Below are positions 44,143 to 49,034 of a stretch of 49,034 bases of DNA, piece after piece; within the stretch, counting starts at the first letter, position 1, and every line of letters begins with the position of its first letter. The notes below the pieces were generated by a model. The model was not told where the DNA came from and ran no database searches. It saw nothing but the letters and a program-made list of their open reading frames with translations. The stretch spans positions 1 to 49,034 of the forward strand of contig CACYIC010000006.1 of the NCBI GenBank assembly GCA_902774325.1, given 5' to 3'. This DNA comes from an uncultured Ruminococcus sp. (lineage in GTDB: Bacteria > Bacillota > Clostridia > Oscillospirales > Acutalibacteraceae). Both the position numbers and the translations under genes were made by a program.

Positions 44143-44473
44143 AAAACAAATGAGGCTGTTGCCCAAGAGCCTTGTATTGTTTAATCATATTTAAAAAGAA
44201 AAGCTTTTCATCCTCGGTCAAGTCCGAAAGATTAAGGTTTATCTGTTCAATAATAGAATCGCTTTGAAGGTTGATCGTGTCATTCAAAAGATAATCCACG
44301 CTTACGCCCAGAGCCTGAGCGATTCTAACAAGAGTTTCAACGCTCATGTTTCTGCCGTTTTCAATAAGGCTCATGAAATTCAGCGAAATATCTACCTTTT
44401 CGGCAAGCTTCTCCTGTGTGATACCTCTGGATTGTCTTTCGCGCTTTATCCTTAATCCAAGATTTTCCAACAT
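44141..44473 (-). CDS. XRE-family helix-turn-helix regulator
   Basis: 110-residue DNA-binding protein. Residues about 7-62 are an HTH_3 domain (LRIKRERQSRGITQEKLAEK, then SLNFMSLIENGRNMSVETLVRIAQAL). The C-terminal ~45 residues (DLTEDEKLFFLNMIKQYKAL) form a probable dimerisation helix. The base composition is more AT-rich than in most of the window. It diverges from a membrane protein gene across 163 bases that hold overlapping promoters and a palindrome, so autoregulation and control of that gene are likely. Confidence 0.88.
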   Translation of the reverse strand: MLENLGLRIKRERQSRGITQEKLAEKVDISLNFMSLIENGRNMSVETLVRIAQALGVSVDYLLNDTINLQSDSIIEQINLNLSDLTEDEKLFFLNMIKQYKALGQQPHLF

Positions 44474-44484
44474 AAAAACTCAAC

Positions 44485-44510
44485 TCCAATTAATTATAAT
44501 TATAATTGGA
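44485..44510. promoter_or_regulatory. Candidate operator between the XRE gene and the membrane protein gene
   Basis: Inverted arms TCCAATTA and TAATTGGA-type ends 26 bases apart overall, just upstream of the XRE start. A second near-palindrome, TTGACAATATTGTGAA (44550-44565), contains the -35 box of the divergent gene and, on the other strand, a TTGTCA that could serve the XRE gene. Confidence 0.5.
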
Positions 44511-44549
44511 AAAATCTATAAAAAAATATACTATATTTGTAATTTTATA

Positions 44550-44578
44550 TTGACAATATTGTGAATAGGTTGTATAAT
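44550..44578 (+). promoter_or_regulatory. Consensus promoter of the membrane protein gene
   Basis: TTGACA (44550-44555), 17-base spacer, TATAAT (44573-44578); a full match. Confidence 0.85.
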
Positions 44579-44636
44579 ACAGTTAATAAAGATTTTGTGC
44601 GCAACCAGCGCAGATGTTATTGACGGAGGGGACAAA

Positions 44637-45479
44637 ATGTATACACGTCCGATTTTTTTCAAGATTTATTCAATTTTCACATTGGTAACAGCGGTTTTGA
44701 GCTTCTTGTCAAGTATGACATCATTGTTTGCCGTTGATATGATTATTGAAGAGTTATCTAAAACCTCATCTATACCGTCTGATATGCAGTCAGTGGTTTC
44801 GATTGCGGTCAAAGTAAGCTGCATTCCAAGTGCGATTGTAGCCCTGTTTTTTGCATATATAAGTTTTTCGTCAATGTTTGCCTTTGCCCGGATGATACAG
44901 CATGAAGAGAGCAAAAACACCGCGCCGTTCAGAAAACCCTGGTTTGTACTTCCGGCAAAATTTTACTCAAAGTTCGGAACTGTGATTACCTACATCTTTT
45001 TTGCGGTCAGCGCGGTTGATATTTTGATTATGATAATCACGTATTCGGTAACGCACAGCGCGTTTCTGGCTGTACCGGTTCTTCCGATCATTCCGATATT
45101 GTTGGTTAATGTGCTTGTGTATATAACGTATTATGCCCGTTATAAGGCTTTCGGAGATCTGCTCAATCTTCTTTCAAAAAGTGAGCCTGATCCATTGGTG
45201 CTCAATGATATTAAAGAGAACAAGCCCTCGGTTTTAAGAGGCTTCTGTGGCTTCCTTTACATCATGGTTTTTGTGATTCTGGCTGTATTGGTTATCCTTG
45301 CTATAGTTTTTGCCGGAACTATTTCTGCGGTAATAGGTGCGGGAGCTACGGCTGTCATTTATGTAATAGCGTTTCTTTTATATGTGGTTTGCTTTATTGA
45401 GCTTGCCATTACCGGTTGCTACTTTGACAACCTCGCAAAAATGCTCGAGCATTATATGATCAAGTACAAGCTGCTGTAA
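44637..45479 (+). CDS. Multi-pass membrane protein of unknown function
   Basis: 280-residue integral membrane protein. ATG 44637 (MYTRPIFFKIYSIFTLV) has GGAGGGG upstream; the 14 codons before it lack a ribosome binding site. About six hydrophobic segments, including IYSIFTLVTAVLSFLSS, VSCIPSAIVALFFAYIS, YIFFAVSAVDILIMIIT, LAVPVLPIIPILLVNVLV and two long C-terminal ones (MVFVILAVLVILAIVFA, AVIYVIAFLLYVVCF). No catalytic motif. The coding sequence is AT-richer than its neighbours, suggesting transfer together with the XRE gene. Confidence 0.75.
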   Translation: MYTRPIFFKIYSIFTLVTAVLSFLSSMTSLFAVDMIIEELSKTSSIPSDMQSVVSIAVKVSCIPSAIVALFFAYISFSSMFAFARMIQHEESKNTAPFRKPWFVLPAKFYSKFGTVITYIFFAVSAVDILIMIITYSVTHSAFLAVPVLPIIPILLVNVLVYITYYARYKAFGDLLNLLSKSEPDPLVLNDIKENKPSVLRGFCGFLYIMVFVILAVLVILAIVFAGTISAVIGAGATAVIYVIAFLLYVVCFIELAITGCYFDNLAKMLEHYMIKYKLL

Positions 45480-45505
45480 CAGCTCTGTAGGGAGCTTCAA
45501 AAAAT

Positions 45506-45531
45506 AAAGGGCTGTCGCGCGACAGCCCTTT
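45506..45531. terminator. Bidirectional terminator, 26-bp perfect palindrome
   Basis: AAAGGGCTGTCGC followed directly by its own reverse complement. TTTAAATG follows on the plus side, and the minus side also ends in TTT. It separates the convergent membrane protein and adenosyltransferase genes. Confidence 0.85.
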
Positions 45532-45558
45532 AAATGCTATTATATATAAATGAAAAAA

Positions 45559-46074
45559 CTAAAACTCAACACCCTTGCGGGCGGCTACGCCGTTATCGTA
45601 GGGGTGCTTTATTTTTCTGAACTCGGTGACATAATCCGCCGCGTCAACAAAGCGCTGAGAGGGCTTGTGACCCGTCATCACGATCTCGATATTCGCGGGG
45701 GCGTTGGTGACGAAGCCGATCACGTCCGATTCACCGAGGAGCCCTTCGCCGATCGCGTCAAATATCTCGTCGAGCACGATCATATCGTAGCGCTCCGAGA
45801 GGGCAAGGGTCGCGCTCCTGTCAAAGATGCCCCTGTACATCGTCGCGGCGCGGCGCTTTTCCGCCTCGTCCATCTCAAAAGTGAACTTCACCTGAGCGGG
45901 GCATGCCGTCAGCCGGATATTCTCGATCGTGCTCATCGCCTCGCGCTCGCCCGAGATATCGCTCTTCAAAAACTGCACGAAAAGGACTTTTAAATTGCTG
46001 CCTGCCGCCCTGATTGCCAGACCGACCGCGGCGGTGGTTTTTCCCTTTCCGTCGCCGTAATAAATATGGATCAT
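45559..46074 (-). CDS. cobO: Cob(I)alamin / corrinoid adenosyltransferase (CobA/BtuR type)
   Basis: Transfers the adenosyl group of ATP to corrinoids to make adenosylcobalamin. 171 residues from ATG 46074 (MIHIYYGDGKGKTTAAVG); GGAAAGG lies ten bases upstream. A GTG three codons earlier is too close to it. The P-loop YGDGKGKTTAAVGLA is at residues 6-20. VLFVQFLKSD, DMIVLDEIFDAI (Walker B) and IVMTGHKPSQRF follow, all typical. No other cobalamin gene is near. Confidence 0.92.
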   Translation of the reverse strand: MIHIYYGDGKGKTTAAVGLAIRAAGSNLKVLFVQFLKSDISGEREAMSTIENIRLTACPAQVKFTFEMDEAEKRRAATMYRGIFDRSATLALSERYDMIVLDEIFDAIGEGLLGESDVIGFVTNAPANIEIVMTGHKPSQRFVDAADYVTEFRKIKHPYDNGVAARKGVEF

Positions 46075-46117
46075 AAAACACACACCTTTCCACGGAAGTC
46101 ATACTCCCTGTACTTTT

Positions 46118-46146
46118 ATTATAAAAGCATAGGTGAAATTTTGCAA
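46118..46146 (-). promoter_or_regulatory. Promoter of the adenosyltransferase gene
   Basis: Minus strand TTGCAA (46146-46141) and TATAAT (46123-46118), 17-base spacer. No cobalamin riboswitch is seen in the short leader. Confidence 0.7.
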
Positions 46147-46228
46147 TATCGGCAATTTAAACAAAAATAAGTAAGCTTGTTCGTAAAAGTTCTACACGAA
46201 AAATTTGAGGAAAAATGCGCCCAAAAGC

Positions 46229-46257
46229 TTGCAAAAACGCCCCTTATATTATATAAT
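46229..46257 (+). promoter_or_regulatory. Promoter of the S10 operon
   Basis: TTGCAA (46229-46234), 17-base spacer, TATAAT (46252-46257). It gives a leader of about 330 bases before rpsJ. Confidence 0.75.
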
Positions 46258-46263
46258 ACACAG

Positions 46264-46594
46264 TGCGTGACTGCACAAGATATGCGATGAAGCGGGAGGT
46301 TGCGGCTCAGTGAAGCCGGTTTTTCCGTGGAGTATGTCCGATTTTAAACCGGGCGATTACAATGAAACAGGGTATAACTGCGGCAATAGGGTTGCTTTGC
46401 CATAGCTATGCTCAAAAGCTTTCAGACTGTCCCGATTAACTTAATAGTTAAACGGGTTTTTTAATGCGGGGTGAAGAAACACCCGGCAGAGTTTCAAAAA
46501 AAGTTTGAAGCAAACGCCCGCCTGTTCAGGCGCGGCCCTCCGTCTGACCCAATGAGGCGGAGAGGAGCGCAAAAATTTTAAGGAGGCGACGATA
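46264..46594 (+). promoter_or_regulatory. S10 operon leader with internal terminator (putative attenuator)
   Basis: The leader has several stems. CGGCT/AGCCG (46303-46318) is followed by TTTTT. The clearest is CCCG-TTAACT (46431-46441) with AGTTAA-CGGG (46446-46456), followed by six T, a standard intrinsic terminator placed about 130 bases before rpsJ. After it come GGGTG/CACCC, GCCTG/CAGGC and CTCCGTCT/AGGCGGAG hairpins, the last reaching close to the AAGGAGGCG ribosome binding site. A terminator here implies premature termination control of ribosomal protein synthesis. The ligand is unknown. Confidence 0.65.
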
Positions 46595-46906
46595 ATGGCA
46601 GTCAAGGAAAAAATCAGGATAAGATTAAAGAGTTATGATCATCAGCTGGTCGATCAGTCGGCGGAGAGGATCGTGGCGACGGCTAAGCGCACGGGCGCGA
46701 GAGTTTCGGGACCCGTTCCGCTTCCCACCGAGAAGCAGATCGTTACAATTCTCCGTGCTGTTCACAAGTACAAGGACAGCCGCGAGCAGTTCGAGATCAG
46801 GACCCACAAGCGTCTTATCGACATCTTAAGACCGTCCAACAAGACAGTCGACGCTCTTATGAGCTTAGAGCTCCCTGCCGGCGTTGATATTGAGATCAAG
46901 CTTTAA
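46595..46906 (+). CDS. rpsJ: Ribosomal protein S10
   Basis: 30S subunit protein, also the NusE factor of antitermination complexes; 103 residues, normal length. [20 protein letters not shown] at the N-terminus, GPVPLPT, and [20 protein letters not shown] are diagnostic. TAAGGAGGCGACGATA precedes the ATG. First gene of the S10 operon. Confidence 0.98.
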   Translation: MAVKEKIRIRLKSYDHQLVDQSAERIVATAKRTGARVSGPVPLPTEKQIVTILRAVHKYKDSREQFEIRTHKRLIDILRPSNKTVDALMSLELPAGVDIEIKL

Positions 46907-47005
46907 TCCGTTGTCATCGGGTTTTTGATCAAAATATACCAACCTACAAGCAGACAGGGTCAAGTTGGCACCGCCAACCAATAACCTACAAGGAGGATAC
47001 AATCA

Positions 47006-47638
47006 ATGCAAAAAGCAATCATCGGCAAGAAAATCGGCATGACACAGATTTTCGATGAAAAGGGAAGAATGATTCCCGTAACTGTTGTCGAGGCAGGCCC
47101 TTGCGTGGTCACCGCCAAGAAAACAGTTGAAAACGACGGCTACGCTTCCGTTCAGCTCGGCTTCGGCGACCTCAAGCCCAACAAGGTCAACAAGCCCATG
47201 AAGGGATTCTTTGACAAATCCGGCGTAGCTCCCAAGAAAACTCTCAAAGAGTTCCGCTTTGCCGACACAGACGCCTACGCTGTGGGCGATCTCGTAAAGG
47301 CAGACGTATTTGCCCCCGGAGACAAGATCGACGTGACCGGCAAGAGCAAGGGTAAAGGAACCGCGGGCGTTATCAAGAGATGGAACTTCCACCGTCTCAA
47401 GGAAAGCCACGGCACAGGCCCCTGCGTTCGTCACGGCGGTTCCATCGGCGCCTGCTCCTCACCCTCCAGAGTATGGAAGGGCAAGAAGATGGCAGGTCAC
47501 CTCGGCGCGGAGCAGGTAACAGTTCAGAACCTCACAGTCGTTAAGGTTGACGCTGAAAACAACCTCATCGCTGTCAAGGGCGCTGTTCCCGGTCCCAACA
47601 AGGGAATCGTAGTAATCAAAGATTCCGTGAAGGCTTAA
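47006..47638 (+). CDS. rplC: Ribosomal protein L3
   Basis: 50S protein near the peptidyl transferase centre, 210 residues. Begins [20 protein letters not shown]. The conserved [20 protein letters not shown] region, which includes the methylated-glutamine loop in E. coli, is near residue 135. ACAAGGAGG precedes the start. The 99 bases before it contain a perfect GTTGGC-ACC-GCCAAC hairpin (about 46965-46979). Confidence 0.98.
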   Translation: MQKAIIGKKIGMTQIFDEKGRMIPVTVVEAGPCVVTAKKTVENDGYASVQLGFGDLKPNKVNKPMKGFFDKSGVAPKKTLKEFRFADTDAYAVGDLVKADVFAPGDKIDVTGKSKGKGTAGVIKRWNFHRLKESHGTGPCVRHGGSIGACSSPSRVWKGKKMAGHLGAEQVTVQNLTVVKVDAENNLIAVKGAVPGPNKGIVVIKDSVKA

Positions 47639-47654
47639 GGAAGGGGGATTATAA

Positions 47655-48278
47655 ATGCCTAGTATTACAGTAGTAGATATGGAAGGCAAGAACGTTGGTA
47701 CGATCGAGCTTGCCGAGTCCGTATTCGGTATTGAGCCCAACGAAGCGGCGATGCACACAATGGTAGTCAACTACCTCGCGGCGCAGCGTCAGGGCACACA
47801 GTCCGCTCTTACGAGAGCGGAGGTTTCCGGCGGCGGAAAGAAGCCCTGGAGACAGAAGGGCACAGGCCGCGCAAGACAGGGTTCGACAAGAGCTCCCCAG
47901 TGGACTCACGGCGGCGTTGTTTTCGCTCCCAAGCCCAGAAGCTACAGATTCACTGTCAACAAGAAGGTCAGAAGACTCGCCATGAAGTCAGCCTTCTCCT
48001 CAAAGGCAGCGAACAACGAGATCATCATTCTCGACTCCATCAAGCTTGATGAATACAAGACAAAGAAGATCGTTGCGATGCTCGGCGCGGTCGAGGCTCC
48101 CAAAAAGACCCTCATCGTTCTTCCCGAGGTCGACAGCAAGGTAATCAAATCAGCCGCCAACGTTCCCGGCGTAAAGACAGCTCAGGTCAACACTCTGAAT
48201 GTTTATGACATTCTCAACGCCGACAAGCTTATCATCGTCAAGGACGCTGTCAGCAAGATCGAGGAGGTATATGCATGA
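47655..48278 (+). CDS. rplD: Ribosomal protein L4
   Basis: 50S protein with a long extended loop lining the exit tunnel; 207 residues. [20 protein letters not shown] (about residues 55-75) followed by [20 protein letters not shown] is the tunnel loop, where macrolide-resistance changes arise in other bacteria. L4 is the autogenous regulator of the S10 operon in gammaproteobacteria; whether it acts on this leader is unknown. AAGGAAGGGGG precedes the start. Confidence 0.98.
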   Translation: MPSITVVDMEGKNVGTIELAESVFGIEPNEAAMHTMVVNYLAAQRQGTQSALTRAEVSGGGKKPWRQKGTGRARQGSTRAPQWTHGGVVFAPKPRSYRFTVNKKVRRLAMKSAFSSKAANNEIIILDSIKLDEYKTKKIVAMLGAVEAPKKTLIVLPEVDSKVIKSAANVPGVKTAQVNTLNVYDILNADKLIIVKDAVSKIEEVYA

Positions 48279-48565
48279 TTGCTCACGATATTATCATTCG
48301 CCCGATCATCACCGAAAAGAGCATGATCGGCGCTGTGAATAAGGTATATACTTTTGAGGTTGCCAAAACAGCTAATAAAATTGAGATCGCCAAAGCTTGC
48401 GAAGAGGTTTTCAAGGTAAAGGTCGCCAAGGTCAACACGATCAGCGTGCGCGGAAGAGCCCGTCGTCAGGGCCGCAACGTCGGCTACACCAGAAGCTGGA
48501 AGAAAGCTGTCGTAACCCTTACCGAAAACAGCAAGCCTATCGAATTTTTTGAAGGCATGATGTAA
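48275..48565 (+). CDS. rplW: Ribosomal protein L23
   Basis: 50S protein at the tunnel exit that docks SRP and trigger factor; 96 residues. [11 protein letters not shown] at the start and [20 protein letters not shown] near residue 60 are typical. Start overlaps the rplD stop by ATGA. The 130 bases between rplW and rplB are unusually long for this operon and contain GGCTCCC/GGGAGC and CCGAA/TTCGG hairpins. Confidence 0.98.
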   Translation: MIAHDIIIRPIITEKSMIGAVNKVYTFEVAKTANKIEIAKACEEVFKVKVAKVNTISVRGRARRQGRNVGYTRSWKKAVVTLTENSKPIEFFEGMM

Positions 48566-48695
48566 GGCGACCGCGAGCGCCGCAAGGCAGAGGCTCACGG
48601 ACGCGGCTCCCGAAAAGGGAGCGCCGAAGCAATTTCGGAAAAGTAGTTATGGGATAGCCAATCCCGCAAAACCATCATGAGGAGAGTGAAAACTA

Positions 48696-49034
48696 ATGGC
48701 AATTAAAGTTTATAAGCCGACTATCAATTCCAGAAGAAATATGTCGGTCACTGATTATTCAGGTCTTTCAAAGGTTGCCCCCGAAAAGAGCTTGCTTGCT
48801 CCCCTTAACAAAAAGGCAGGACGCAACAGCTACGGAAGAATCACGGTTCGTCACAGAGGCGGCGGCAACAGAAGAAAATATCGTATCATCGACTTCAAGC
48901 GCAACAAGTTTGACGTTGAGGGTATCGTAAAGACGATCGAGTACGATCCCAACCGCTCCGCGTTCATCGCGCTGGTTGAGTATGCCGACGGAGACAAGTC
49001 CTACATCCTTGCTCCCGACGGACTCAAGGTGGGC
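48696..49034 (+). CDS. rplB: Ribosomal protein L2, N-terminal part (cut by window end)
   Basis: 50S protein required for subunit joining and peptidyl transferase structure. 113 residues are visible: [20 protein letters not shown], then the [20 protein letters not shown] core. The frame is open at the window end. ATGAGGAGAG precedes the start. Confidence 0.97.
   Translation, partial: MAIKVYKPTINSRRNMSVTDYSGLSKVAPEKSLLAPLNKKAGRNSYGRITVRHRGGGNRRKYRIIDFKRNKFDVEGIVKTIEYDPNRSAFIALVEYADGDKSYILAPDGLKVG

Overview
The window looks like a chromosomal segment of an anaerobic Firmicute, most likely a gut or rumen Clostridia member related to Ruminococcaceae/Oscillospirales. This is inferred from the gene set and not from an rRNA placement. 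The supporting signs are an rnfCDGEAB operon, clostridial-type rpoB/rpoC, a BspA-like leucine-rich-repeat protein with a dockerin-type C-terminus, zinc-ribbon membrane proteins, AGGAGG-type ribosome binding sites, and many TTGACA/TATAAT-like promoters. All but one of those I could place have exactly 17-bp spacers.

Layout. 0-2.4 kb: 3' end of tuf, then a uracil permease, each followed by a terminator. 2.4-7.3 kb: a minus-strand block with L-lactate dehydrogenase, a DUF1292 protein, a zinc-ribbon membrane protein, NAD(P)H-hydrate epimerase, an HprK-like P-loop protein and an FkbM-type methyltransferase. 7.26-7.75 kb: an array of short hairpin repeats and a solitary 5S rRNA gene with its own promoter and terminator. 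7.9-13.5 kb: a large charged membrane protein, then dihydroorotase, a DRE-TIM aldolase-like enzyme and OMP decarboxylase (pyrimidine synthesis). 13.5-16.1 kb: serC-serA. 16.3-16.9 kb: a secreted LRR/dockerin gene interrupted by one in-frame TGA. 17.2-24.8 kb: rpoB-rpoC with their own promoter, both with TTG starts. 24.9-27.3 kb: minus-strand mntP, azlD, azlC and a Crp/Fnr regulator. 27.5-32.9 kb: a ~350-nt structured leader or small RNA, then rnfCDGEAB. 33-37.4 kb: zinc-ribbon membrane protein, DUF5662 protein, L,D-transpeptidase, a gene fragment and murE. 37.5-43.6 kb: a sugar ABC importer (binding protein and two permeases, no ATPase) and a GH13 lipoprotein, consistent with alpha-glucan use. 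43.7-46.1 kb: a degraded comF, an AT-rich XRE regulator/membrane protein pair, and a corrinoid adenosyltransferase. 46.2 kb to the end: the S10 ribosomal protein operon (rpsJ, rplC, rplD, rplW, partial rplB) behind a ~330-nt leader that contains an intrinsic terminator.

Working together: uraA, pyrC and pyrF serve pyrimidine supply. SerC and SerA give the first two steps of serine synthesis in reverse gene order. Rnf couples ferredoxin oxidation to NAD+ reduction and ion pumping, next to lactate dehydrogenase elsewhere in the window as an NADH sink. The ABC importer and GH13 lipoprotein feed maltodextrin-like sugars. The most interesting unexplained material is in RNA and regulatory DNA: the pre-rnf RNA, the intercistronic pseudoknot-like element in the sugar operon, the S10 leader, the expanded 5S rRNA, and a pair of inverted 16-bp sites around the sugar promoter.
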